Shown one piece after another: positions 1 to 11,300 of a stretch of DNA of 54,858 nt. This stretch comes from Deltaproteobacteria bacterium. Lineage in GTDB: Bacteria > JACQOV01. Location of the stretch: assembly GCA_016202395.1 (NCBI GenBank), contig JACQOV010000013.1:1-54858 (forward strand), in the 5' to 3' direction. The first letter of the stretch is position 1; each line of letters begins with the position of its first letter. The notes under the pieces are model-generated. The model was not told the origin of the DNA and did no database searches. It worked only from the letters and a program-made list of their open reading frames with translations. A program made the translations under genes and the position numbers.

Positions 1-5
1 CTACA

Positions 6-183
6 GGGCACCTCTAAAAACTATGTTCGTGACGAAAATTCAAGCTCTGGCCTGCGCCTACGTCGGATTGCACAAAAAGTCCTCAACGTACCTGCCAGGG
101 ACGCCTCCGGGCTTTTTGCTCATCCTCCTTGTCTCGGCTCAGATCATGATTTTTCGTCACGAACATAGTTTTTAGAGGTGCCC
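6..183. repeat. Perfect 33-bp inverted repeat flanking about 112 bp (MITE-like or repeat element)
   Basis: gggcacctctaaaaactatgttcgtgacgaaaa (6-38) is the exact reverse complement of 151-183; no ORF inside. Confidence 0.75.
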
Positions 184-209
184 TCAATAAAATTTAGAAC
201 GTACAATAG

Positions 210-1244
210 TCAACCTCGGAATGTGGTGAGAAAAAGTTGGTGGAGGAGTTTGAGAGGGTCTTTGGGGCGAGGGTGATTGAAACGAACGATGGGGCCAGCG
301 AGATCTCCTTGAGAATCGAATTCCGCTCGAATTCCCCACAGTCCTCTATCTGGCGTCTCTGGGAGGCCATAACGAATGTCGTCGAGCTCTACAACGAAGC
401 CATCCCCTTTTTTCAAGAGATGAGGGACGATTTGGCCCATTGAAAACCAAGTAAAAATCTCCCCTTCGCGAGTTCGGCAGAGTTTGTCGATCAAAGAGTG
501 TTGAGGGGGGATATAGGTTTGCCAGTCCATAGAGTGGGACTTCCATAAACTCAGATGTCCTACGAGTATTTCCTCCGGTCTTCTCACAACGATGCGGCGC
601 AGAAAAACCTGAAGGAGGGTGGGGTACGATTGGATTTGGGAGGCTGGTGTTTCCTCCATAGAAAGTTGGCGCGCTGCCTCTTTTTCCGCACGGAGATTTA
701 AAGAGAGCCCATAGAATAGATAAGCGGTCGAGAGGAGAAGGGCGCTGATGGCGACGCCGATCTTTATTTTGGAAGCGATTTGCTTTCGGGCTCCTATCAT
801 TAAGGGAATGAGGAGGAGAAAACTGTAGAAGGGATCGAGGATTGGCACGGCATCCCACGCGAAGCGATCGTTTGAGAAAGGGGCAAGGAGCTGCGTTCCG
901 TAGCTTGTAAAAGCGTCCAGCAAAGGGTGGGAGAGAAGAGTTAGAACAAAAAGTCCAATCCAAATTTTAAGGGTGTGTGCAGCCGCTTCTCCCCTCCGTT
1001 GATGCCAGCGCCAGGTCGTATACCCTAGCAGCAACCCCACGATCGGCCCAAACCCCAGAGAGTGGGTGAGGCCTCGGTGATAGACAAACTCTCCCCAGGT
1101 TCCCATCGGAAGGATTGCAAGAATATCGATATCCGGTAGCATCGCTGCCAACGCTCCAAGCCAGACCGCGCGAGATCCTAGTCGGTCTTTAAATCCGGCG
1201 TGGGCAACGGTTCCGCCTAGGAATGCGTGTGTGAGTGGATCCAT
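210..1244 (-). CDS. YdjM/DUF457-type membrane-bound metal-dependent hydrolase
   Basis: MDPLTHAFLGG...LPDIDILA...HRGLTHSLGF motif and several TM segments; start moved from 1268 to the MDPLTH Met. Confidence 0.8.
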   Translation of the reverse strand: MDPLTHAFLGGTVAHAGFKDRLGSRAVWLGALAAMLPDIDILAILPMGTWGEFVYHRGLTHSLGFGPIVGLLLGYTTWRWHQRRGEAAAHTLKIWIGLFVLTLLSHPLLDAFTSYGTQLLAPFSNDRFAWDAVPILDPFYSFLLLIPLMIGARKQIASKIKIGVAISALLLSTAYLFYGLSLNLRAEKEAARQLSMEETPASQIQSYPTLLQVFLRRIVVRRPEEILVGHLSLWKSHSMDWQTYIPPQHSLIDKLCRTREGEIFTWFSMGQIVPHLLKKGDGFVVELDDIRYGLPETPDRGLWGIRAEFDSQGDLAGPIVRFNHPRPKDPLKLLHQLFLTTFRG

Positions 1245-1248
1245 CTCT

Positions 1249-2031
1249 TTAAATCCATCCGAGGGCAAGGCCCATTGCGATTAAAAAGAGCATCGATGAG
1301 ACGGTAATTTGAATCCCCCGTAACGTAACCTTTTTCAAGAGGCGATTTCCGAGATACGATCCCAGAAAAGCGGAAGTGGCTGCGGTCAGGAGAAGCGGAG
1401 TGTGAGAGTTCATGTTTTTCAACAAGAGTTGGGAACTATAAACCGAGATTCGGGAGAGATCGACCAGGCAAGCAATCACCACACCCGTTCCAATGAAGCT
1501 TTCCTTGGAAAGACCCAATCGCAGGAGGAATGCAGCTCGGAGAGCCCCTTGGTGTCCTGAAAGCCCTCCTAAAAAACCGCTCAAGATCCCGCCGATAGGA
1601 AGAGCCTTTTCGCCAAAAGAGATCTTAGCCATTCGGGGGCTCAAATCGTAAATGACAAAAAGTATCATCAGGCCTGCGATGATGAGATTGAGAGAGGTGA
1701 TTTGAAGCTCGTGTCCCCAGAGGGTGTATCGTTGGAGAGGCGTTTGGTGGGAGAGCCACAGGAGGAGCCATGCGCCAACGAAAGCGGAGAGGAGGGCCGG
1801 CAGGCCGAATTGGAGAACCGCCTTTTTATCCGCATGTCGGCCCAGCAGCGTGAGTTTAAAAAGGTTGTTAAGGAAATGAACGATGGCCGTCAGGGCGATT
1901 GCAATATTGACCTCAAAGAAGATTGCAAACACCGGCATAAGGAGAGTTCCCAACCCAAAACCAGAGAAAAGAGTGAGGCCTGCCGTAACAAAAGAGGCGA
2001 TGCCAATGATCCCATACTCCATCGTCTTCAT
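1249..2031 (-). CDS. Sulfite exporter TauE/SafE family membrane protein
   Basis: Hydrophobic 260-aa protein with duplicated GxxSGFLGGLSGHQGAL-type motif. Confidence 0.75.
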   Translation of the reverse strand: MKTMEYGIIGIASFVTAGLTLFSGFGLGTLLMPVFAIFFEVNIAIALTAIVHFLNNLFKLTLLGRHADKKAVLQFGLPALLSAFVGAWLLLWLSHQTPLQRYTLWGHELQITSLNLIIAGLMILFVIYDLSPRMAKISFGEKALPIGGILSGFLGGLSGHQGALRAAFLLRLGLSKESFIGTGVVIACLVDLSRISVYSSQLLLKNMNSHTPLLLTAATSAFLGSYLGNRLLKKVTLRGIQITVSSMLFLIAMGLALGWI

Positions 2032-2260
2032 TCCTATCTGAACTCGGTCCGAATAGCAAGGGAATGGGGCGATCTAGGGGTTGATGCAATGTGAACAGAT
2101 ATTCACAGAGGGGGTGTCAGGTTTTTTTACATAAAAAACCTTCTAAAATCATAGAGTTAAATTTTTATTTGTAAAAATTGTTAAATTTCTTTGACAGAGG
2201 GGTGATCAGGAAAAGTTTAGAATTATTATATAAATCAACGGGTTATATTTTATAGGCTCT

Positions 2261-2276
2261 TGGCATGGTATTTGCA
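2261..2276 (+). promoter_or_regulatory. Predicted sigma-54 promoter (-24/-12)
   Basis: TGGCATG-GTAT-TTGCA; start codon about 30 nt downstream. Confidence 0.7.
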
Positions 2277-2303
2277 TAGTTTATAGATTCTAAGGGGGGC
2301 CCC

Positions 2304-5126
2304 TTGTTGAGTTCCCAAAATCGCAAATTACTTTCTCTCCGAAATGTGATCCTGTTAGGCCTCATTGTAGCAGGCCTATCCTATGGGGGGGCTGTCTACC
2401 ATTTTCTGGCCCAAACCCCCGATTTTGGGTGGATACTGGATCCTCAGCGCAAGATCGGTTGGATCAACGAAGGGGGATCTGCTTCTCAAGCGGGTCTTCA
2501 GGTGGGGGATCAAATCGTGGCCGTAGGTGGAGAGCCTATTCTCAGCGCTCCAAGCTATTTTGAGACGGTCCGAAGACATCGGGTTTTAGGGGTTGAGGTT
2601 CCCATAGAGGTCGTTCGGGAAGAGGTCAATCTAGGCTACACTCTTGTGGCTCAGCCCCACGCATTTTCAAAGAACTCCAGATGCTCTTTTCTAGTCGTTG
2701 TTTTGTCTCTTTTACTTGCCCTTTTTATTCTTTTCAAGAAGCCCACGGAAAAGGCGGCCTTTTTATTTTCCCTTATTTTAGTCACGGGATCCGTTTTACG
2801 GATAGGGTTTGGGCATCTTTGGTATCTCTTGGAGCAGCCCTTTTTGAGTGTGGTTTGGGTGCTGGCAGGCCTTGCCGTTGTTCCTTTATCGCTTCACTTT
2901 GCTTGTATCTTTCCTCGTGAAAGGAGATTACTAACACGGAAGAAGTACCTTTACCCTTTGCTCTATCTTCCTTCCGTTGTATTGAGTTTAGTTGGACTCG
3001 TTCTTTATCACCAGGCCCTTGCAGTGGATCCGCTAAAGGGGGACGAGCACCTTGTTTTTCAGCGCATTTTCCGTCTCGGCATCGGTTTTCAACTGTATTA
3101 TCAGTCTTATCTTTTAACAGTTTTTGGCTTGTTCTTATTGAGTTTCTTCAGATCTCCGGCAGTTCGGGAAAGAAAACAACTGGTTTGGATCGTGGCGGCA
3201 TTGCTTTTTGCTGTTTGCAATCAAACCTATCTCTTTTTCCAGTTTCAAGCGCATCCTTCCCCCTCTCATCTGCTTTTCACCCTGCAGGATCTCACGCCAC
3301 TTCCGATGGTCTTCTTGTGGCCGTTTGCTATAGCCTTATCTATTTTTAAATACCGCCTTCTAGACATCGATCGGATTATCTCTCGAGGGATGGCATACCT
3401 GATGGTTAGCGCTATTTCAGTGGCCCTGTACCTTGGCTTTGTGGGTGGATTCAGTGGGTCGCTGGGGCAGGTGATTGATTTTTCCTCTTGGGGTTTGGTG
3501 GGGGCGACTCTGGTGATTGCCCTCCTCTTTTTTCCGATCAAGCAAAAGATACAGAAGGTCATCGATCGGCATTTTTATCGGGATCGGTATCGATATCAAA
3601 ACACGATTTATGAATTAAGCCAGCGGCTCACCACTTTCCTCAAAGAAGAGCCTCTGTTTCAAACGATCAACGAAACTCTTCAGAAAGCGTTCCCGATTTC
3701 TCATGTGACGACTCATGTTTGTTCTAAAGAAGAAGATCCGTCAAGTTTCCATGCCCTCCATGAATTTTTGCCGAAGTATCCCAAGGCCATTAGCCGTTTT
3801 GAGATTGAGAATCAGAGCTTGTTTGCTTCTCAGAGGGAGACACTTTTATCTCAGATGGATTCGCTGGGCGCGGAGCTGTTGTTGCCTTTTTTCTATGAAA
3901 GGAAGCTTCGAGGATGGATTGTTTTAGGGGAAAGAGAGGATGGAGATGTTTACTCCACAACAGATATCGAGCTCCTCACCACTTTGGCCGATCAGGTAGC
4001 GGTCGCTCTTCAGAATGCCTCTTCTTACCAGCAGATTGAACGGCTCAATGAGGATTTGCGAGAGAAGGTTCAAAAGATCGAGGTCCTTCAGGAGAAGCTA
4101 TTCCAGGAGAATGCCTCTTTGAAACAAGAGATTCAGCAGCAGTCTCATTTTTGGGAGATCGTGGGAACTAGTTTTGCGATGCGGGAGGTTTTTCAAAAAG
4201 TTCAGAAGATAGCTTCTACTTCTTCGTCGGTATTCATCCATGGGGAAAGCGGGACTGGCAAGGAGCTCATCGCGAGCGCCATTCATTACAATAGTTCTCG
4301 AAAAGATAAGCCCTTTATTAAAGTGAACTGTGCGGCCTTACCCGAGGGAACTCTGGAAAGTGAGCTTTTTGGGCATGAACGGGGAGCATTTACCGGTGCG
4401 GTGGCAAGGCGACAAGGGCGGTTTGAGTTGGCCGATAGCGGGACATTGTTTCTGGATGAGATTGGGGAGATCCCTGCGCATATGCAACTGCGGTTGCTTC
4501 GAGTGTTGCAGGAGAAGCAATTTGAGAGGGTAGGAGGGACGCAAACTTTAGAGACAGATGTTCGAGTGATTGCCGCCACCAATCGGGATTTAGAGGAGGC
4601 GGTGGCAGAGGGGCGTTTCCGGGAAGATCTCTACTTTCGTCTCAATGTTATTTCGATTGAGATCCCTCCTCTTCGGGAGAGGATGGAGGACCTGTATCCT
4701 TTGGCGCTTCATTTTATAGAAAAGTACAATCGGCAAACGGGTAAAGCCTTTTGCAAAATTACGGAAGACGGTTGGGACGTATTGAAGCGGTACCATTGGC
4801 CAGGGAACGTACGGGAGTTGGAAAACCTGATCCACCGAGCCATTGTCCTTGGGGAAGGAGAAGAATTGACTCTGAAAGATCTTTCCAGCGGTTTGAATAC
4901 TGAAAGAAGCGAAGGTTTTGATGCCCGTGAGGAGGCTCCGCATCCTTTGAATTACGAAGGTTTATTTCATCTCCCCTATTGGGATCAGATTCGTTACTAT
5001 GAAAAAATTATCCTCCAAGAGGCCCTCAAGAAGACAGGAGGGATTAAAGAAAGAACGGCCCGTTCTTTAGGGATTAGTCGATCCCACTTTTTCAGGAAAC
5101 TCAAAGAGCATGGCTTCCTTTCCTAG
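2304..5126 (+). CDS. Membrane-bound sigma-54 enhancer-binding protein (TM, PDZ-like, multi-TM, GAF-like, AAA+, Fis-type HTH)
   Basis: GESGTGKE Walker A, GAFTGA loop, C-terminal HTH (GGIKERTARSLGISRSHFFRKLKEHG); N-terminal TM then PDZ-like GWINEGGSASQAGLQVGDQIVAVGGEPI; TTG start. Confidence 0.9.
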   Translation: MLSSQNRKLLSLRNVILLGLIVAGLSYGGAVYHFLAQTPDFGWILDPQRKIGWINEGGSASQAGLQVGDQIVAVGGEPILSAPSYFETVRRHRVLGVEVPIEVVREEVNLGYTLVAQPHAFSKNSRCSFLVVVLSLLLALFILFKKPTEKAAFLFSLILVTGSVLRIGFGHLWYLLEQPFLSVVWVLAGLAVVPLSLHFACIFPRERRLLTRKKYLYPLLYLPSVVLSLVGLVLYHQALAVDPLKGDEHLVFQRIFRLGIGFQLYYQSYLLTVFGLFLLSFFRSPAVRERKQLVWIVAALLFAVCNQTYLFFQFQAHPSPSHLLFTLQDLTPLPMVFLWPFAIALSIFKYRLLDIDRIISRGMAYLMVSAISVALYLGFVGGFSGSLGQVIDFSSWGLVGATLVIALLFFPIKQKIQKVIDRHFYRDRYRYQNTIYELSQRLTTFLKEEPLFQTINETLQKAFPISHVTTHVCSKEEDPSSFHALHEFLPKYPKAISRFEIENQSLFASQRETLLSQMDSLGAELLLPFFYERKLRGWIVLGEREDGDVYSTTDIELLTTLADQVAVALQNASSYQQIERLNEDLREKVQKIEVLQEKLFQENASLKQEIQQQSHFWEIVGTSFAMREVFQKVQKIASTSSSVFIHGESGTGKELIASAIHYNSSRKDKPFIKVNCAALPEGTLESELFGHERGAFTGAVARRQGRFELADSGTLFLDEIGEIPAHMQLRLLRVLQEKQFERVGGTQTLETDVRVIAATNRDLEEAVAEGRFREDLYFRLNVISIEIPPLRERMEDLYPLALHFIEKYNRQTGKAFCKITEDGWDVLKRYHWPGNVRELENLIHRAIVLGEGEELTLKDLSSGLNTERSEGFDAREEAPHPLNYEGLFHLPYWDQIRYYEKIILQEALKKTGGIKERTARSLGISRSHFFRKLKEHGFLS

Positions 5127-5278
5127 TAGACCCCATTCGATACCCCCTTGACCGTCCCAAAAATGAGACGATATCTCTGAAATGGGATGGTTGAGACCTC
5201 CAAGCCCTCCTCTCCGTATCTATTATAACTACCTAATAACAAATAGTATTTTTGATTTTCCCACCGTTACTTCTGTTT

Positions 5279-5294
5279 TGGCACGCCGTTTGCA
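5279..5294 (+). promoter_or_regulatory. Predicted sigma-54 promoter (-24/-12)
   Basis: TGGCACG-CCGT-TTGCA, full consensus match 38 nt upstream of ATG 5332. Confidence 0.85.
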
Positions 5295-5331
5295 TAGATC
5301 CTCCTTCGGGTCACCAAAGGGGGGGCCGGGA

Positions 5332-8300
5332 ATGGTTTCAAAAATAAAGAGCAATCGGTTTTTTGTTACAACTCATAAAATCTTCTCGTGGGTGTTGGTA
5401 TTTGCGCTTGTTTATGGGCCCCTACCAACTCGTGAAGCACATGCAAGCTTCAATTATTCTAGTGCGGCAGCCCATGCTTCTGATGAAAGTGCCTTAAAAG
5501 CCTCGAGCAACTCCGTTGGTTCTACATTGGTCGATGCCAAAGGGAATCTGACCTATTCTCTTTCCTTTCCTTCTATCCCTGTCGTTGCTCGGGATGGGAG
5601 TTCCCCTAGCGTTTCGGTAACCTACAACAGCGCCAATCATCAGGTGGATGGATTTATGGGGTACGGTTGGAACTTAGATGTTCCTTCAATTCGACGGATT
5701 GGTCCTGACGAAACACTTCCTCTACCAACCTACGGAACAGACGATCGTTTTAGTACCCCATGGGGAATCGTTGTTCCTATCGAAAATCCCGATCAATCGG
5801 AAACAGGGTATCGATTGATTTCAGGCCCTTTCGCAATTCACTTTACCTTCGATAGGGTAGAAAATGTTTGGACGGTACGCAACCTGGAGAATGGAACAAA
5901 ACAGATCTTCAGAGATATGAAGGGGAATCCTGCAACAAAACCCGATGTAACAGATCCTGCCTGCCAGTTAGAGCTCCCTTTAGGGGATAGTTCTTCAGGT
6001 TGCCCTCCCGGTAGAGAACTTTTGTGCGAAGCGCTCGATAATTTTGATCCAACCTCTTACGGCATGAAGGAACTCAATGAAGATCTTTTGGAAGAAGGGA
6101 CTATCGATTATGGAGCATTTCTTGAAGATTATGAAGACCAAGGGGGGGGGATAAGAATTTGGGACGTTCTTGTGACAGATGCCGCAAAACAGATTGAAGA
6201 AACACAGCATGAGCCGAGGGTCGGTGATCTGGATGGAACGGTTTTCGATGAAGGGGATATTGGGGGATCGGGCCCTACAAATCCGGAAGGTGTAGGGGGA
6301 GGAGTCGAAGGAGAAGAAACGAACGGGGTTGTTACTAAAAACCTTGATCCTACAGTGCAAGAAGACATAGAAAGATCTCGAATCACTCAGAATCCTGTTA
6401 TCTCTCCGTCTTGGGTGGATATTAACGAGTCCAATGTGCCCCTTGAGGCTAACAAAACAGCAGAATGGCAGATTCAAGAGATCCAGAATGGATCGAACTG
6501 GACCCGGCACTACTATGCTTCTTGCTCGACGGCTGATGGCAAATACAATGTCTTCCATTGGAATGGTGTGGCTTCGGGTGGATATGCTTTCGGAGATTCG
6601 GATGGGCCTTCGTTTGCTATTCGAGCCCTTTATGATCTTCGGCAAAATTATTACCCCATTTCAATTTCCAATCACACTTTTTCTCCTGAAATTCTTTCAG
6701 CTCTTGAATTGAGACCTGTAGTGGCATACTACGATTCTTCAGGTCCCTATCTGGATGAAGATTATCTTAATATGCGAATGAAATTTGTTTATGAGAGTGA
6801 TTCCGATGCTCATCATGCCCCACTTGTAGTCAAAATCAAATTTGAAACGGAGGAGGATGGAGAGACCGAATCTTTTCAGCCCCCTTTAGAGATGGCATAT
6901 ATTGAGAAACAAGAGAATTCAGGTACGGTAAAAGCTTTCTGTAAGGATCCGGTTGTCCTTCCATTTTTTAAACCTCTGAACACAAAAGGATTTAAAGAAG
7001 GGGAGACGGATGCTTACGAATGGGTTCGCTCTTCACGATCTTATTACAATCCGGAAACAGAGGATCCCTTGACGGGGACAATCCTCCCTTTTGCCTCACC
7101 GGAAGTTGATCCCGCCTTTATCGGGCGTCTCTATAATGGAGCGGGGTATTCCTTAGAGCTTACAGGACTGCATGAGATCGGAAACGTCGATTGCGAAGAG
7201 TCCCATTGCGAGTCAGGTGATCGCTATCAAGTGGAGGCTCCTAACATCTCTGCTCGATTCGCAGGGGCCCCTCTCTTTGGGGAAGAACAGGACAACCGTC
7301 CTGATTTTGTCATCGCAACGGAGATGGAAAGATTTACCTACGATCCGGACTATTTTGGATTTGAAGGGAGTGGAGAGTCGAAGAAGGTATGTCTCAAAGA
7401 CGGGGAGGGTTGCTGGGATTATTACGGGAAAAGCGGGACAACTTACGTAACCCAGAATGTCTATACAGGGGTAGGCATGATCGACCCTTACAGTCAAGAG
7501 GGCACTCCCTATGGTTCCTTGGAGGGGGGGCCTGTTAATTATGACCCTGGGCAGGTTCCAACCCCTTTTGTCCGTGTTTACTATGGCGTCCCTAAAAAAG
7601 AGCTCCCTCAAGATCTCATCTGTGATTCTGAAGAGAATACCCCTTGTAGCAGCCAAGACGATTACTTTGGAGGCGGATTTATTCTAGGCCCTTATCACTT
7701 TTTCCAAAACTTTTCATTGGAAGGGTTGAGTCAAAGGAACAAAGAGGCTGACGAAGTTTACAGCTTTATGGATATTGATGGGGATGGACTTGAGGAACCG
7801 ATCCTAAAAGAGGGGGAATGTCATATTGTTACCTCAAGAAATGGATTCAGCTTGAGAAAAAGTGATGTCCCCGAATGTGCTCAATGGGACGATGGCCAAG
7901 GAGCTATCGATGAAGCAGATTGCGTACAGCCCCAACCCCTTTTTGTGGGTCAGGACCGGCTTGTAGAGACGGAAAGCACAGGAATCGTGAGTCAAGAGTG
8001 TGATCCCGATGGGCGCTTCCGTTCCTCTTTCAATAACACCTGTAATGATACGGCGAGCCAATGTTATCGATTTTCAGGGCTTCCTTCTACGCCGATAGGG
8101 GCTCTTACATTGCCTGTACAAGATGATGAGGAACAGCAGAGCCAGAACTCCGGATTTGAAGGTTTTACTATCGATGGATTTAGTGGGGCTCATTGGATCT
8201 CGGGGAGCGTGTGTGACGGAAACGATTGTAGTTGGCAAGTCTGGTGGAATAATAGCCAACTCCTTTGGACTGCTTCCCAAGGATCTATCAAATATGATCC

Positions 8301-11300
8301 TTCCAAATCCGCCTTTTGTAGCATCCCTTCGAATTCCATTACAGGACCAGCCATTGCTGATCCCAGTCTCCGAGAGGCGTTGAAGTGTCCTGTGTTGGTA
8401 AAAAATGCTCCAGCCGCACTTCACCAATCCGCAGATAATCGCACCGTAATGACCTTAATGGATCTCGTCGGTGATGACAATCCTGATGTGGTCAGTACAA
8501 AAAGTGGTTCTGATTGTTGGAGTGTGAATGCCTACGATTACAACGCGATAGAAGGGAATTATATTGCCCAGTTTATTGAGGAGGGGGTCTGGGTTTATGT
8601 TCCACGAGATCCAGACGAGCCTGAGGATCGCAAGATCGCCACCCGTGAGGATGACGAGGACCACTGGTCCGGAGTTTTTTCCTTTGGTAGCCAGTCTTTC
8701 GCCTTTTCTCTAGGAGAAGAGTCAGGGGCTCGAATGTACTGCTCGACATGGGGGGAGTCTACCGATGAGGAGCGGAGCCCCGGTGTATCGGCGACATGGA
8801 CCTGTTACCCTTTTTATAAGGGGGAGGTGAACCCCAGCTATACCTGTGAGGGGGAGGATGCGGTGAGTTATTTCCATCCTGGGGAGGTTTTTCGTATCGA
8901 AGCCCCGACCATTGCACAACATGTGACTTGTAACGATTCAAATTGGTGCCCTGACGGAGATGCTGATGAGCTTCCCGGTGTGATGGATACCATTCGTGGA
9001 AGTACTCTGCTTGCCCCTGCGGATGTCAATGGGGATGGGATTGTAGATATTATTGATATTCGACCTGAAAAAGGGAATCACGCGAGTCATAGTACTTGGG
9101 ACAAAAAAGGGATGAGTGTCTATTTCGGTTGTCGCGATGATCAGTTTGAAGAGGGGGAAGACGATACTCGCTCTTGTGACCGTTGCCCTGAGGAGAGATT
9201 AGTCGGGGATGATGATGAGGGTTCTGGGACGAATGCCCAATGGGTAGGGCTTTTGACGGAGGTCAGTGACGGTTCCGGATTAAGAAAAGTTTTTGAATGG
9301 GCAGATGTCAAGGATTATCGCTTTGTTCCCCCTGCAGATCATTCTTACAAAAATCTTCTGGAAGGGATTCCCATTCTCAAGTCGGTGACGGAGTACCGTT
9401 TCGAGGATGGTTTAGAATCTTATCAAGTGAGTTCGGAAAATGTGCCGATTTATCGCACCTATGATTATTTGAGCTGCTTTAAAAATTCCAACGGTGTTTT
9501 TGCAGGATGTCCCGCAATCCGAGAAATTTCTAATTCCGGGGAGGGGAATCAGAGTGAAACCACAACCTATTATCTTTTGCAATTTCCAGAGGGACTGGAT
9601 GTTACCGATTATTCGGAACTCAATCCCCCAAGCTCTGCAGTGAGCACCGTTATTTGGCCCAGCTCTACGGTCCGAAAGCTTAGAGAGATCCAAGGGGCTC
9701 CTTGGGCTCAATCCGTTAGCGTAGGAAAGAAGACAGTCATTTGGGTGGGGGATATTCCAGAAGAAGATTATGATGTGATTCATGAATCGTATGGAGTGCT
9801 TGTATTTCCAGAGGGATCTACCACCGATCCGATCACTCAGGTAGGAACTTATCGTCGAGATAAAATTCTTTCCTTTCAACCGAAGAAAAGTATCAATATC
9901 CAGATAGAAGGGGATTATAAAGTGGTGCGGGAGAAACAACTCCTTTATGAAACTTTTTCTTCTTCAGACCCTAAAGGATTCGTTGGTTATTTAATGGCTA
10001 CCCGTCAGCTAGAGACCCCGACATCCGGAGGAGTCCCGTACTACCGAGATTTAACGGTGTACAACAAGTTGGACGATGGGAATGGTCATCTCACTCAGAT
10101 TGTCCCCAACGTTCGCTGTCGAGACACTCAATCTCTGAGCGCTACGATTACGTGTGATCCAAGCAGCAGCTTTTTATATCGAGACTACGATTATAATGAT
10201 GATGGCACTTTAAGATGGGTTCAAACCGTATCGGATACCCCTCTTTCCTCCGTTCAATCCCAGATAGAGCAAGAGTATGAGTACGATGGCTACGGCCATC
10301 TTACCCATTCAATCACAACCGTAAAGCACGGAAGTAGCGGATTAAGAAGCATGGAGGAAGAATTTATCTATGATGATTATTCTTTCAGCCCGGGATTAAA
10401 CATCGATAAAGAACGGTTCTTGGCGAAAGAGATCACGCGGGGTTCGGATATGGAATCAATGGTCCAGTATTTTGTATGGGATCGAAAAACGAGCAAAATC
10501 GCTTTTGAGTCCAGACTCTTCCTTGAGGGTCAAGATCCTCTAGGGGAGAGTTCTGGAGGGGAATCGGCAGAATCTTGTTGGGAAGATGAAAGTTGTAGAG
10601 AAGGAGGAACGGAGCGTGTTTATGATCATTTAGGGCGACCGGTTCGGGAGACTCAGTTTGTCCCTTTGGGAACGGATCGTCAAAAGGCGTTAAGCCAATG
10701 TTATTATTATTCGGGTGCTAGCGGCCCTCTCATGTGGAGTGCTTCAGTTTCGATTCGAGGGAGCAATTGTTGGGGAAGCCTCCCTGATTCAGACACCTTG
10801 GCGAAATACCCCTACGAAAAGGTTTATCGAAATTCCTGGGCTTCTTTTAAATCAGAACGATCCAGCGATGGCTCTTATTTGCTTCGGAAGCAGGCCCGAT
10901 TCGATGGCGACGGAGCTATCGTTGCTGAATCTTTGTGGGACGATTTAGAGGATTGGGATGCTGAAAGAGTGGAGTGGGCGTCTCAAACTCATGATTCTTT
11001 AGGAAGGATCACAGGGATCACACTCCCCACAGGTTATATGGCTCAAATCACCCCTGGATTAGAGGAGACGAGTGTTGCCGATCCCAATTGGGTTGCCGAT
11101 AGCTGGACCGGTTCCACCGGGGTCACTGTGGATGGAATGCAACGGACTTTCAAGGCAGGAATTGGAGGAAAATTGAGCCATGTTGCTTTGGGGACGAACA
11201 CGAGTCAAATGGTTGAAGCGGATTACGAAGATTACGATGTCGTAGGAGATGCAAATACCATTACGTTAAATCCTCTGTTTTGTTTACTCAACGGAGGAGG

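Noticed and set aside
346-963. Antisense ORF within the YdjM-like gene (205 aa)
   Set aside because: Composition and motif content look like a shadow frame of 210-1244; no signal for coding.
5182-5331. N-terminal 50 aa of the listed 3187-aa ORF
   Set aside because: Lies over a full-consensus sigma-54 promoter and precedes a clean signal peptide starting at 5332, so unlikely to be translated.
5995-6645. 216-aa minus-strand ORF (and many similar small ORFs) opposite the giant YD-repeat gene
   Set aside because: Antisense shadow ORFs in a clearly coding region; no recognisable domain or RBS.
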